Shown here: piece after piece, positions 1-10,604 of the stretch | Layout of the letters: each line of letters starts with the position of its first letter | Numbering within the stretch: position 1 is the stretch's first letter | Origin: Harmothoe impar | Taxonomy: Eukaryota; Annelida; Polychaeta; Phyllodocida; Polynoidae | DNA length: 64,000 nucleotides | Assembly: GCA_947462335.1 (NCBI GenBank) | Contig: OX381705.1 | Span: 37,719,570-37,783,569 of the forward strand | Direction of reading: 5' to 3' | Position numbers and translations under genes: made by a program | Notes under the pieces: model-generated | Database searches by the model: none | Told to the model about the DNA's origin: nothing | The model's input: the letters and a program-made list of their open reading frames with translations, nothing else

Positions 1-2264
1 AGTTTCAATGGCAACATATACACTAAAATAAGCAATGTTTTATTTCAAATAGGGCTTTATCTCCCTAATTGGAACACTTAGGGCAATTTGGATATCTTAG
101 TTTCTGGTTATTCAATATTGTTCATTTTGTCAGAGATGTACTTCTAGTTATAATATTTACAAAATTCTTTCAGTTTCTAAAAGTTTAGACCATCCCCTAA
201 ATCTCAGAATCCCATTTGAATTTCATCTGAAAAAATATGGTCTTGGGATGGGTGTCTTTATGTGGAGCCTGGTAAAGGAAGAGTTAAAGCCTATGGCCCA
301 CCAAGATTGCCCTTGGGTCCCCTGTAGATGGTGTCCTCATGTGGACCTTTCTACAACTATCATACACTCTCCAAGCAGGTATTGTTTTGTCTAACTCTGT
401 AGGGAGAGTATTTAACTTGCTCCCTGTCGTACACACATCCACACACCGGCGCACATACAGGGCCCCTATGTATGAGGTAACCTGCATTAGAATCTTTCCA
501 TATGAACAATCAGTGCCACTAAGATAAAGGAGTGGTAATTCATTTTATACAGGGTGTTGAGTGGTGCAGGGGGGTGGTGACCAATTTTAATTTAATTAAT
601 TGATATAAAACTTGGCCCTCTTTTTGAAAATAAAAACAACAAAAGCAAATGTATACATTTATGTTAGAGTAGGAGTGGCAAAAACTATCAGCAACTCCAT
701 GTCCATATCGAAATATTTCTACCCCCCCCCCCCAACCTTTCGGTCAAATAATGGCCACACCCACAATGTGCATGCTGCCTGGGGCTTGTTCTGGATCACT
801 GACCCCAGTTCTATAAATTGTATGGTCTGTGTGCAAGATATGGGGAGTAGCCTGTACTACAGTTTGCAATGTAATAGGGGAGGTTAGGGTTTTCACTACT
901 GCTACGTCAAAGAGTCTAGATATGGCTAGGTAGCTGCACCATGATAGTGCCATTACCCTAAACTACAATTTATTCAGTCCATGTGGCTTGTAGTAGACTG
1001 TATATTTTAGTAGACTGTAGACATTCATGTATAAGACAGTACCGGTCAATTCAGGAAGATATGCCATAACTTATTATGATTTACAATGTATTGATGTGGC
1101 CGTAACTGGGTGAGATATGGTTGCCCTATACCTCTGCCACAGGCCATGTATGTCATATAAGTAGTTTGGCAGTCCCACTTAATGACTCCATTACAGTCTG
1201 GGGGTGGGGAGGGGGGGCACTTCCTCAGCACTGGTTACTATGTGTAACCCCGTTTCCTAGGAAAAGGGTACATTTTTTGGCCCTAGGCCTGGGCCCTTGA
1301 GGGTACGTGAAACGGGATGCCTCTTAGGAATATCTGAAGATGGGGTCCATTTCTTTTTGCAATATGACTGGGGCAATTCATTAAATACTATAGAAAATAT
1401 GGGAGTGCCCCCCCCCCCCCCTCACGTGGCTCTTGTACATTGCTCTGTGTAGAAGAGGTGGAGAGTAGAGGAACGGCCTGTGCCTTGTTCTGGCTGACTG
1501 ACCCAGGTTTTACTAACTGTATGGTATATGTAGAAGAGCTGGGAAGTAGAGGAACCCCCCCCCCAGTGAACCGTGACGACCTAATTCTGCACTGGGGTGC
1601 CACCTGGTGGGTGGTATTGGTATTTACAGACTGGGTTAACTGAGCGTGACCAATTGCAGGACAGTAGCGCCAGTAGTGGTAGTCTGAGGAATACCATGGA
1701 CCTTTAAGAGGCTAGTGGTGGCAGGGGGACATGACTAAAAGGGGTTAACAGGTTAGTGGGGGTGGGGGCGTGACTTTAAGGGTTTAACAGGCTAGTATTG
1801 GTTAGGGGGGGCATGACTTTAAGGATTTAAGGTGGTTGTCAATCATGGGATTATTGACCCAGGGGCACTACTGCGCCTCAGGGTCTTATATGACGGATCT
1901 GAACTCAATTTAAGACATTTTTCCCATCACTTGTATCTTGGATAATTCTGCAAATAAAGCTTTCTTCAAAACAAATGTCACTGTCTCATAATCTCTCTCC
2001 TGACAAATGCCCATGTCCCGATATAAGTATTGCAACTATGGGTTTTGTCAAATAGTCAAAAATGGCATTTCAAAATGTGTCACTTTTGGCTTTTTTTTGA
2101 CAAATTTCTTTAACACTACTGGTATAGGAAAAACCTCCCTCTGATGTCCTCCACCAAAGTGTCGAGCCCATAGAGTTCCATGTTAAAGCAGCCAGGAACG
2201 CTTTTTTGAGACGGTATATGAGACGCTTTGTGATTACCTCCCTTTGAGTTTTTTTGTTGTTTTT
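1..2264. other. non-coding stretch with diverged short repeats
   Basis: I see no credible gene here; the short open frames have no domain character and run through low-complexity sequence. A segment near 776-850 recurs in diverged form near 1479-1552 (both carry a TTGTTCTGG..ACTGACCC..TGTATGGT core). 1435-1560 contains a short direct duplication of GTAGAAGAG..GAGTAGAGGAAC. A loose tandem repeat of GGCTAGT..GGGGGCATGACTTTAAGG units lies at about 1705-1830. Several C or G homopolymers (721-734, 1407-1421, 1555-1565) break it up. Confidence 0.6.
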
Positions 2265-2425
2265 TAATTTAAAAAAAAAAAAATTCCCCAAACTTTTTTT
2301 TTCCAAACATTTTTTTTTCCAAACTTTTCTTTTCCAAATTTTTTTTTCCAAACTTCTTTTTTTCCAATTTTTTCCCCTCCCTCCCTCCCTCCCTCCCTCC
2401 CACCCTCCCTCCCTCCCTCCCTCCC
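2265..2425. repeat. A-tract, T-tract and (CCCT)n polypyrimidine run
   Basis: A run of A (about 2271-2283) is followed by alternating T-runs with CCAAAC spacers (2290-2374), then a CCCT/CCCA microsatellite (2376-2426). The strand is almost pure pyrimidine for about 130 bases, a composition compatible with triplex-type DNA. Reverse-strand open frames across it are Lys/Glu or Gly-rich artefacts of the repeat. Confidence 0.85.
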
Positions 2426-2600
2426 TCACATGACTCCCTTAAAAGGGAGTCATGTGACTCCCCTAAGAGAGTCCAGGTTTTGCCTCCAAAATGACTCCCT
2501 TTCATGACTCCCCGCCATAAACAGAGTCCAGGTCCATGCTGCAACTCCCTTTAGAAAGGGAGTCTAGGCACAGGGAGTCATTGAACCACGACTCCCTTTG
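2426..2600. repeat. cluster of GACTCCCTT / AAGGGAGTC inverted units
   Basis: 2426-2440 and 2443-2457 are perfect 15-base arms separated by two bases. More copies of GACTCCC and GGGAGTC follow in both orientations up to 2600, including the arms around 2545-2562. The stretch can fold into several hairpins. No coding potential is seen. Confidence 0.85.
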
Positions 2601-2829
2601 TACATTGGTAGTTTCTATCCCTTACCCCTCTATAATTATAACCATTCCATTAGCTGTCTCCTGAGCTGCTGTTTCTACATCATTTTGGTGCAATGTCTCA
2701 CAAGGAGGGGGGGATCTCAGAAAGATCCCTCAGTGCACATTAGTTATCATATAAAAGAACATCTGAGCTTTTCTGGATTTAACTTTCTCATGTTTCTACA
2801 AATTGGGTGTCTATACCTAATACATCATT

Positions 2830-2849
2830 GACCCAGGGTACCCTGGGTC
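2830..2849. repeat. perfect 20-bp palindrome
   Basis: GACCCAGGGTACCCTGGGTC is identical to its reverse complement. It sits in non-coding DNA. The flanking 2850-3500 has no recognisable gene. Segments at 2166-2190 and 3136-3160 share a CCCATAGAG..ATGTTAAAG core, suggesting copies of one old repeat. Confidence 0.8.
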
Positions 2850-3504
2850 TCTGTGAGACGGTTTTCCAGCAAAAAACACAGATTGGTCAGCTGACTTTAA
2901 AGAGTTCCACTGCATTTCTCCTTTCAGTTATCTGATTGAAATAAACACATGCATATAGATTGAAACAAACTGTACCTCCTTCTTTTTTTCAGTTTGCAAA
3001 AAAAGAAATATTTTTAGCAGAAAAACACTCTTGAAAAAAAGTAAAAAACACCCCTGAAATCAAGTCTGTGTGAACTAATGCTGAAGATAGGCCAGTGACC
3101 TTGAATCCTGACTTTAAAGATGCACGTTCACACAGACACCCATAGAGCTCAATGTTAAAGAGCAGGTGAGACGTTTTTATGAGACGATTTTGGTGCAGTT
3201 TCCACTCTAAAGAAAGGCTTAGTTGGGTGCACAGAGAGCTGGAGCAGTCAGTTGGTCTAAGGGTCAATGGTATCAGGCAAATTAGTGTCGAGCAAAGTTG
3301 TGTTGTGCTAAGTTGTGTCTGGCAAATTAGTGTCGGTGAAGTTCAGCAAGCTCTGTGTATACTACCACTGTAGTCGACTGCTGCCCGATGCATAATGCAC
3401 ACACAGCTGAATGGAAAGGTAGATATATCCGTGGTTTACGCTCCGATGGACTCGCTTTTTGGCAGGGACAGAAACAATAGCGGTGTGCAGCTGGGTAATA
3501 TCGC

Positions 3505-3605
3505 CCACACCTGCCGGCTCGCCCACACTGCCCACAACAACCGGCTTGCCCACACCCACCTGCTCGCCCACACCCACCTGCTTGCCCACAACCACCTGCT
3601 TGCCT
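3505..3605. repeat. tandem repeat, CACCTGCTTGCCCACA-type units of 18-24 bp
   Basis: About five imperfect copies of a C-rich unit with CTGC(T/C)(C/T)GCCCACAC in common. Both strands stay open across it, which produces repetitive false open frames. 3606-4035 is A+T rich and has no gene. Part of it (about 3690-3830) resembles the intron sequence at 11028-11140 (shared TTCAATCTTT and CAATCTTTCTT blocks). Confidence 0.8.
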
Positions 3606-4035
3606 GAAATGTGATTATATAGTCATATGACACATGAATTGAGGGTAATTTTGAACGAGGAATCCGTTTATGCTGTCAGAATTGTAATAATCATTGTTCC
3701 CACCTTCAATCTTTTCTTTTTACAAATGTGTATGGAAATCATTATTATTAGAGCCCTGGGTCACATGTGATGTTAATCACACAATCAATCTTTCTTATGC
3801 TATAGGTTTAAGTTAACTACAATTATTTTATGAAATCTAATTCTGACATTCAAATTTGATGCTACAATGATATACATGTATTAGCATAATTATAAATATC
3901 ACAAATTATGTGGACCTAGAGATCTGAGCATACAGAATAATACCATTTTAAGTATAGTGCTACCACCTAGCAGGCTGAATCATAACCAACTGACCTTGAC
4001 TCTGATTATAAAGAGAGTCAGATAGCTTCTAAACA

Positions 4036-4112
4036 TATGGTCGCCATCATGTCAGAGGATGTGTACTTGTTTGTCTCTGGGTAGATCCGACCGAATCTAC
4101 ATAAAGTCTACA
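4036..4112. repeat. first copy of a ~77-bp direct repeat flanking the 5-10 kb LINE
   Basis: It matches 10522-10598 with only a few substitutions and in the same orientation. Read on the minus strand it contains an ATGATGGCGACCAT context, which at the other copy is the start of a minus-strand open frame. Similarity ends abruptly on both sides. It is much too long for an ordinary LINE target-site duplication. Confidence 0.75.
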
Positions 4113-4440
4113 GGTAATGGGCCTAGAAACGCTTCGATCTACGGTTGAAGGATTGGGGTTGATGCAGAGAAGGTTTGGAAGGTCGATGGCCTTTTGGAGC
4201 TGAGATTGAGGGCCATTAAAAATCGGCGATTTGGCGACGTCGGAGAAGCAGCATGGTGGCGACCCCGGGGAGCCACGTGTGTACGGTGTGGGGCGGTGTG
4301 CCCGACCTGAGGACGACGTGGGGTGTGCTGAGGAGTATGACGTGACATGTGTCGGTATCAGTTTGAACATTTGGAGATCCACGTGAGGACTACGTGGAAA
4401 GTGCAGTGTCAGCAAGTTTTAGAGAACAGCTTAACCGTAC

Positions 4441-4491
4441 ATACGACTAAGACGGTACATACGACTAAGACGGTACCCCTTCTTAGTCGTA
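4441..4491. repeat. tandem and inverted TACGACTAAGA hairpin
   Basis: TACGACTAAGACGGTACA occurs twice in tandem. The second copy (4460-4470) pairs perfectly with TCTTAGTCGTA at 4481-4491 over a 10-base loop. The surrounding 4492-5110 has no recognisable gene. Confidence 0.75.
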
Positions 4492-5112
4492 GGTCGCTCC
4501 ATTCCCCAAAATGTTGACGCATGTATTACAGCTCACCTGCATATATTTTAGTAGTTTTCTTTACATATTTCTACTCTACAGCATGTGCCCGTTCTATCCG
4601 TTAATATGCTATGGGTATCCGCTTTACATGGCATGCACTACATGGCCGTTTTTTATACGAAGTGGACAGATCTGCCCTCACTCAGATCTTCCGCCATTTT
4701 TCTAGCCTGATCCGGTCTGTTCTGCGCATGACTTCCGATCTCGATGTTTCAAAACAATAACAACTCACGTGGCCGTATCAGGATAGCAAATTGTGTTACA
4801 GCATCGTCAAAACTTCACTTATTTTGTGTGACAATCTGCCTGTGTCAGTTACTATGAGTGTGAGTGAAATATAGTGCTTTTTGATTAGAGGTCACTTGGA
4901 AGTAGATGGTGCCAACTACCGATTCATATGCAGACAAGTGGTTGATTGCACCACGTGCTATCAGACCGGAACAGGCAATCCGCACATGCGCATTACAAAC
5001 CGGATGTGGCACAAAAATGGTGCAAGTTTCAAGCAGTAGAAACGGGAGTTAAAACATGCAAAAGATACAATATAATACTTGGGAAATGGACAAAATCTAT
5101 AGTCAGCAATTT

Positions 5113-5597
5113 TCAAGATTCAAGATTCAAGATTTTTATTTGGCATTTCGTCTCCTGTGGACACGATATTCAATGACAAATTGCCATGTCAGGCGTATTT
5201 ACAGATATTCTTTTCCAGTTATATATCACTCGTCGATTATTATGGACATTAACTTCGTAGATGTCAATCACATGTGATGGTGCTGGTGCACGCATAACGA
5301 GGAGAAAGAAGAGTCATCAAATATATAATTACTTTATGAGCAATAATAATCATGTTCTCTCATTATGCTAATTAGTATTAAATAATAAGTGGCTACCGAT
5401 ACACTTGGTGTATAGAGTAGGTCTCCTGATTTATCAGGAAATAGCCTGTGCTGGTGCACGTTGGGAGTGACCCCTACGGCTATGTATATTATACGTTGAT
5501 GTGCTTGTGCACTTCAGGTTCTCAACATGGCTGTCTTCACATGACCTTAAGCCTGATAGCTTAGTGTGCTTGTGCACCCTGGATGTGAAGGGGTTTC
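5113..5597 (-). other. LINE 3' untranslated region with tail
   Basis: This is non-coding in element sense. It holds four of the seven GTGC-N-GTGCAC hairpin motifs (5280-5291, 5448-5459, 5501-5512, 5566-5577) and ends in the three-unit 7-bp tail. Confidence 0.7.
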
Positions 5598-8459
5598 CTA
5601 TTCCACTATAAAATTGGTCTTTCTGACCTTGGCCAAAAAAATATGTCGTTTTTCAATTTTTTGCACATCTGGTTTGAGGACGTCCCAGAGGACGGACCCT
5701 CTGTACAGTGGCGACTTCTTATATGTGGCAAGTCTTGGCCTAGCTATTTTCAACTTAATTTTGGAATCCCCTCTGGTTCTACCTTCCGCGATGGGGAGGG
5801 TTTTCTCAGGGTTTTTTGAGATTTTGTGCATCAGAGCAAGGAGTTGGTGATCTCTCCTTTTGGAGAGGACATCAATCTCACACCGCTGATGCAGGTCTTC
5901 TTCATGGATATCAAGAGGGTTGCGGATGCCAAGGCAAACCCGCAAGCCCCTGTTTTGAATCACTTGCAGTCTCTCCTGATCTCTGACCGTAGCAGAGTCC
6001 AGGATGAAACTGCAGTATTCCATCGAAGGGAGAACACATGATTTGTATATTGTTAGTGACTCAGGCTCATCGACCATGTAATTGATCTTATTTAGTCTAT
6101 GGATTTTGTAACCTGTGTTCTTCCTAAGATACGCCATGTGCGGTTTGAAGGACAGTGTTTCGTCTATGGAGACCCCAAGATAGACAAAAGTACTTTCCTT
6201 GTCTATGAGTTTGCCATCCACTTTGACGTCTACTCTCTCATATCTGTCAATCTTCTGTTGTGTGCCATACACTACCTGTTTGGTTTTTTTGGCATTTATT
6301 GTCAGCCGATTTGTAGCACACCACTCCTGGATACGGTCTAGGTCTGGTTGTGCCCTGAGTGCTGTTTCCATGCTGGTAAAACCCTCTGTGATCATTACAG
6401 CATCGTCTGCATAGAGCAGGATGTCTGAGTTTTCAACACATTCGGGCATATCATTTATGTACACGGAGAAGAGCAAGGGGCCAAGAATGGACCCCTGCGG
6501 AACTCCGTAGTGAACAGGAATGGACTCTGATACAATATTATTCGCAAACGTGCAATGTGCCCGATTTTGGAGATAGCTCCCAAACCATTGCAGTGAGTTT
6601 TGTTGTAACCCTAGCAAGCCCAGTTTGTTCACCAGTCTACCGTGGTGGACAGTATCGAACGCCTTCCTCATGTCAATGTATACACAAGAGGCAAGGCGAT
6701 CGGCATTCATGCTACGGTACAGCTTGTCTGTTAGCTCAAACACAGCGTCTGCCGTCGAACGGCCAGGCATGAAACCATACTGATGTTTTGTCAGTTTCCC
6801 AGTATCTAGCAAATATTTCATCAGTTGCATGTGAACTATACGCTCCATAACCTTGCCTATTACAGGCAATAGCGTTATAGGACGCCAGTTGCTCAGGTCA
6901 GTCAAGTCACCAGTTTTTGGTATGGGGATTATCTTGCCCCTAGCCCATTTGACTGGGAATGTACCATTAATAATGGAGTTGTCACACATATCTTTCACAT
7001 AAGGGATGGTAAGTAGAAGAAAATCTTTTAGTACTGTGGCATTGACATAATCTAGTCCAGAAGATTTATGTGCCTCTATTCTCTTCACGAAGGTAATCAA
7101 GTCCTCTGTGGCCACCGTATTTAAGATAAAAGGGTTAGCCTCAGGGTGTTGACTATTCAGGGCTTCATGAATTGATGTATCCCCAGGGAGGTTTTCAAAG
7201 GCCTTTGCCAGTGTTTCCCCAACTTTACCATAAAAGTTGTTGATGAAGGAGCTGGTTTCCTCTTGGGGAACTTCTTCCTTGTGTTCATCAACCAGGTTTA
7301 TAGAAGTGTTTTTTGCCTTGCCTTTCCCGAGTATCCCGTTTAGGATTTCCCAGAATAGTTTTGGATTGTTCTTATTTTCCCTGACGTCTTTTCTTACGTT
7401 TTTACCTCTTTGCTTGCGAACAGCCACCCTGACCTCGGTTCTGAGCCTCTTGGCCTCCCTAAGGTCAGCCGGACGTTGGCTTGCATGGGCTAGTCTGTAT
7501 GCACTTTGTCTTTCCCTGATTAGATCAGTGATTTCCCTTGAGAACCATTTGGGAGTATCTGCTCTAACAGTGAAAGTTTTGATTGGGCAGTATTGGTCAA
7601 GGAAGGCTATCAACTCTCTCTCTATGAAGTCCCATTGTTCAGTTGGGTCATTCATGTCAAGGAAGCCCTCCCACTCAATACTGTCAATCCACTCAGCTAT
7701 TAACTCTTTCTGGTAGTTCTTATAGACTCTACTAGTTTTAGTTTCATAGCTCTTCCTGTAGCGTTTCTTTTTGATTATGGCGAAACAGGGTATATGATCG
7801 CTTATATAGTAGCTCAGGGTCCCACAACATGACACATCATCACTATTGGTGTAAATGTGGTCTATGAAGGTGGCCCCTTTTTTATGTACCCTGGAGATCC
7901 CAGTTTCTAAGACTTTGAGGTTATGATTCTTGAGTACCGTGAAAAGTCGTGTGCTTTTGCGACTCTCGCGGTGTCTCAGATCAATGTTACAGTCACCTAC
8001 TATAAAGACCTCATGCTTGTCAATTTTGATTTTGGACAACAGGTTACTGAACTCTTCTGTGAAGGCTACTAGGCTACCATTAGGAGGCCTGTAAAACGTC
8101 ACAATCGTTCTTATGCGTATGTTAGGTTTTTTTGTCGTGATGGTTAAAGCCTCGAGGTTGTCAGTGACAAATGATAGATCATTTTCAAGAACAGTGTAGG
8201 GCGAGAACTCTCTAGCTACATAGCATAGTAGTCCCCCTGCCCTAGCATTCCTATCTAGTCTAAAATGGCCATGGTTTTGCCATCTTATGTCTCCGTCACT
8301 ATCAGCTGGGTTAAGCCAGCTTTCGCTTACACATAGGTAGTCAGAAAAAGACAGATTTTCTTCAATTTCTAACAGCTTTTTATTCAGGCTCCTAACATTG
8401 AGCCCAACAATTTTCACACCTTTATGTTGCTCTATTTGGCTAGCATCATGCAGTGCCAT
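5598..8459 (-). CDS. LINE ORF2: AP-endonuclease plus reverse transcriptase
   Basis: This is a 953-residue uninterrupted protein. The N-terminal third is an exonuclease/endonuclease/phosphatase domain that nicks target DNA (LNVRSLN near residue 20, SESWL near 46, VGDCNIDL near 155, SDHIPCF near 222). The centre is a non-LTR reverse transcriptase (NWRPITLLP near 525, VYIDMRKAFDTVHH near 590, GVPQGSILGPLLF near 650, catalytic YADDAV near 683). The C-terminal region ends in a SPLYRGSVLWD-like motif shared with the LINE at 24-25 kb. It acts by target-primed reverse transcription on the element's own RNA. No stop or frameshift is visible, so this copy may be active or recently so. The start is the first ATG after the 765-base inter-ORF spacer. 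Confidence 0.95.
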   Translation of the reverse strand: MALHDASQIEQHKGVKIVGLNVRSLNKKLLEIEENLSFSDYLCVSESWLNPADSDGDIRWQNHGHFRLDRNARAGGLLCYVAREFSPYTVLENDLSFVTDNLEALTITTKKPNIRIRTIVTFYRPPNGSLVAFTEEFSNLLSKIKIDKHEVFIVGDCNIDLRHRESRKSTRLFTVLKNHNLKVLETGISRVHKKGATFIDHIYTNSDDVSCCGTLSYYISDHIPCFAIIKKKRYRKSYETKTSRVYKNYQKELIAEWIDSIEWEGFLDMNDPTEQWDFIERELIAFLDQYCPIKTFTVRADTPKWFSREITDLIRERQSAYRLAHASQRPADLREAKRLRTEVRVAVRKQRGKNVRKDVRENKNNPKLFWEILNGILGKGKAKNTSINLVDEHKEEVPQEETSSFINNFYGKVGETLAKAFENLPGDTSIHEALNSQHPEANPFILNTVATEDLITFVKRIEAHKSSGLDYVNATVLKDFLLLTIPYVKDMCDNSIINGTFPVKWARGKIIPIPKTGDLTDLSNWRPITLLPVIGKVMERIVHMQLMKYLLDTGKLTKHQYGFMPGRSTADAVFELTDKLYRSMNADRLASCVYIDMRKAFDTVHHGRLVNKLGLLGLQQNSLQWFGSYLQNRAHCTFANNIVSESIPVHYGVPQGSILGPLLFSVYINDMPECVENSDILLYADDAVMITEGFTSMETALRAQPDLDRIQEWCATNRLTINAKKTKQVVYGTQQKIDRYERVDVKVDGKLIDKESTFVYLGVSIDETLSFKPHMAYLRKNTGYKIHRLNKINYMVDEPESLTIYKSCVLPSMEYCSFILDSATVRDQERLQVIQNRGLRVCLGIRNPLDIHEEDLHQRCEIDVLSKRRDHQLLALMHKISKNPEKTLPIAEGRTRGDSKIKLKIARPRLATYKKSPLYRGSVLWDVLKPDVQKIEKRHIFLAKVRKTNFIVE

Positions 8460-9224
8460 ATGCTCTGCTATTGGGACGTGCCCAGATTTACCTTATCTGT
8501 TGGTCGAGTAGGTAATACAAAAAAAATACAAACAATTTTCCGAACTGTGTTATAGTGCAAAGGCCAACCAGTCGTGGTTCTTACCAGGGCTGGAGACGGG
8601 CAGTCGATGCTTGGGCAAATTGACCCTGGTGCACCCTTACCCCAGTGTGCTCTAACTGGAACAGTGTCAATACATGTTAATGAACTTATTTACAATGTGT
8701 GCTAACGTGGTTGGCTCTTTGCTTTGACTCAAGTATTAATGGGTGGACAGCTCTCCCTCCTTATAATTACTTATACCAATGTGAAGCTCAATGTCACAAA
8801 ATGCACATGATAATTGACTTTTAGTCATTATATGTAAGTGTATGCATGTACGTACACACACACATGTTTTTCAATGTATGTATATACGTACACATACACA
8901 CCCACACACCCACAAGAGGTAATGGTTTCATTGGGTGTGCTTGTGCACAGTTCCCTGCCAAACCTCGAAAACACATGATACTGTGTGGTAATATATAATA
9001 TTTATCATGGATATATATATATTATATCATATGACCTACTGGCACTTTAAAAGTGTAGGGCAGTCACCCTAAGGTCACTCTTGGTCAAGTTACACTCCTA
9101 CCAGTTATGGCCTTTGTCAGTTTGTGTCATTGTCAGGATGTGCTTGTGCACTCATCTCCAATGGCTAGCTGTCTAGTAGGGTGTGTGCTCGTGCACTTCA
9201 CCCGGTCCTCAGGCTCGGGTGGTT
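8460..9224 (-). other. LINE inter-ORF spacer
   Basis: A 765-base spacer between ORF1 and ORF2. It contains alternating (TG/CA) runs at 8840-8930 and three GTGC-N-GTGCAC motifs (8937-8948, 9140-9151, 9185-9196), the last only about 30 bases beyond the ORF1 stop. No open frame of note. Confidence 0.65.
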
Positions 9225-10109
9225 TTACGCATGATAGCCATCATCCCTGTTTCGTTTTATAGTTGTGGCTATAATCATGGCAATGTTGAATGCTGTTTCA
9301 CCATCAGGGTGTATTCCGTCCTCCAACAGTCGGTATGAGTGTGAGTAACGTTTCCTGCCCTGACTGTGGTGTATGAGACTGTGGTATCTTGGGGTATGTG
9401 GGCCCCTTCTATTATTGCGACGCATAATATCTTTGTTCAGGGCTGCTACTGTGTCATTGATTATTCTTTGTTTGTAGTGTGGCTCATGTCTTTTATTAGC
9501 TTTCCTGAGTTTGATTCCATATATTGGCATTGTGATCACGGGGAAGCTGGTGTCGTTCATGCACCATCTAATATGGTTTGATAGATCCACTAGATTTGAA
9601 CATATCTCATGTGTGAGGCTCTCAGGATCGTCATCCATGAGGAAAAGTTTTTTTGTACGTCTCTCTTTAATGGTTATATCATTTACGCCCACTCCTAGAT
9701 AAACAGCGCTAGTTGGGTATTCCGCCAATTCGTCTTGTATTACTTGTTTGACATGGCTGATGGTTGCCCCTTTGTGAACACTGACCTTCCTCATGTTTGG
9801 AACATTGCTCTCTAGAAGAGGCGCTACCTTCCTTAATCTGGAATCCCCAATTATCAATAGCTTGGGTGTTCTATCGTCAAGATCGCCCCTTGTTGGGTAT
9901 TGCTGTTGAACCATGTTATGGTATTGGGGGATGTTATGGTGTATGAAATGATCATTGTATTGGTATTGTGGACACATGTGCACGTTGAACTGGTGTTGTT
10001 GTTGCATAGTATCATGTGTGTTATACTGTACAACGTGGTTGTGATTATTATTATTAAATCTGTCTTGATAACGGTCGTATATAATTTCTCTGTGATATGG
10101 CTCGTACAT
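9225..10109 (-). CDS. LINE ORF1: SGNH/GDSL esterase-like protein
   Basis: A 294-residue protein. The first ~75 residues are low-complexity and rich in Asn, His, Gln and Tyr. The rest fits the SGNH-hydrolase fold: block I GDSRLRK near residue 88 (nucleophile Ser), a YLGVGVNDI block (GxND) near 138, and DGIHPD near 273 with the Asp..His pair. Esterase ORF1 proteins are established in CR1-group LINEs, where the domain is thought to act in RNP or membrane association; its substrate is unknown. It lies upstream of ORF2 on the same strand. It may continue the frame at 10175-10537, from which it is separated by 65 bases. Confidence 0.85.
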   Translation of the reverse strand: MYEPYHREIIYDRYQDRFNNNNHNHVVQYNTHDTMQQQHQFNVHMCPQYQYNDHFIHHNIPQYHNMVQQQYPTRGDLDDRTPKLLIIGDSRLRKVAPLLESNVPNMRKVSVHKGATISHVKQVIQDELAEYPTSAVYLGVGVNDITIKERRTKKLFLMDDDPESLTHEICSNLVDLSNHIRWCMNDTSFPVITMPIYGIKLRKANKRHEPHYKQRIINDTVAALNKDIMRRNNRRGPHTPRYHSLIHHSQGRKRYSHSYRLLEDGIHPDGETAFNIAMIIATTIKRNRDDGYHA

Positions 10110-10174
10110 GGTGATGAGTGTTTCACAATGAGAGTAAATACTGAGGAAAACTTAGCTGTAGAGGGGGGAGGTCA

Positions 10175-10537
10175 TTAACCCGCTGGTCCCCTGTATTTCT
10201 CTTCAGCCTCTTCCTCCTCTGGATTTTCGTAGTTGGCCTGGGGGTGTGGTGCTACGTGGCCAGGTACTGGATTGACGGGTGATGCAGGCCCCACACCGAA
10301 TACGGGAAGTGCTGCTGCTGCCCCCAATGGTGGGAACTCCTCGTCTTTGTTGTTTGTTTCTGGAATATCAAGTGTAATATTTGTATATTCAGCGGGAAAT
10401 TCAATTTTGAGTGTTTCTCGTAAATTAACGAGAATTTTCCCAAGGTTGTTGGGGCCGTCCACTAGACCAGCCTCATATAGAGGTGATCCAATAAATCCGT
10501 AAATAAATGTGACTTCACAAACGATGGTCGCCATCAT
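10175..10537 (-). CDS. LINE 5' open frame, possible N-terminal part of ORF1
   Basis: A 120-residue frame starting MMATIVCEV. It has an ordered-looking first half and a Pro/Ala/Glu-rich second half ending in an acidic EEEEAEEK stretch. It is upstream of the esterase frame and on the same strand, so it could be a separate small ORF or the N-terminus of ORF1 split by mutation. No domain is recognised. Its first ~15 bases overlap the 77-bp repeat also found at 4036. Confidence 0.5.
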   Translation of the reverse strand: MMATIVCEVTFIYGFIGSPLYEAGLVDGPNNLGKILVNLRETLKIEFPAEYTNITLDIPETNNKDEEFPPLGAAAALPVFGVGPASPVNPVPGHVAPHPQANYENPEEEEAEEKYRGPAG

Positions 10538-10598
10538 GTCAGAGGATGTGTACTTCTTTGTCTCTGGGTAGATCCGACCGACTCTACATAAAATCTAC
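10522..10598. repeat. second copy of the ~77-bp direct repeat
   Basis: Same orientation as 4036-4112. The two copies bracket the LINE and part of its flank. Beyond 10598 the sequence switches at once to an unrelated ATGTC-rich repeat. Confidence 0.75.
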
Positions 10599-10604
10599 AC
10601 CTTG

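Larger units (their letters stand above)
5113..10537 (-). mobile_element. near full-length CR1/L2-like LINE
   Basis: On the minus strand the element runs from about 10537 (5' side) to 5113 (3' end). It carries an N-terminal open frame (10175-10537), an esterase ORF1 (9225-10109) and an intact EN-RT ORF2 (5598-8459). The 3' end is a short run of CAAGATT units (5113-5134; AATCTTG in element sense) just after an AATAAAAATC, like the microsatellite tails of CR1/L2-type elements rather than a poly-A. The intact 953-codon ORF2 suggests a young copy. The exact 5' end is uncertain because 10522-10598 also occurs at 4036. Confidence 0.85.

Noticed and set aside
2070..2544. Lys/Gly/Glu-rich minus-strand open frames
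   Set aside because: They translate A/T-runs and the CCCT microsatellite; no real protein pattern.
3362..3633. Repetitive open frames on both strands
   Set aside because: All frames stay open because of the 18-24-bp tandem repeat.
7237..7716. 159-codon plus-strand frame
   Set aside because: Antisense to the intact LINE ORF2, without its own domain.
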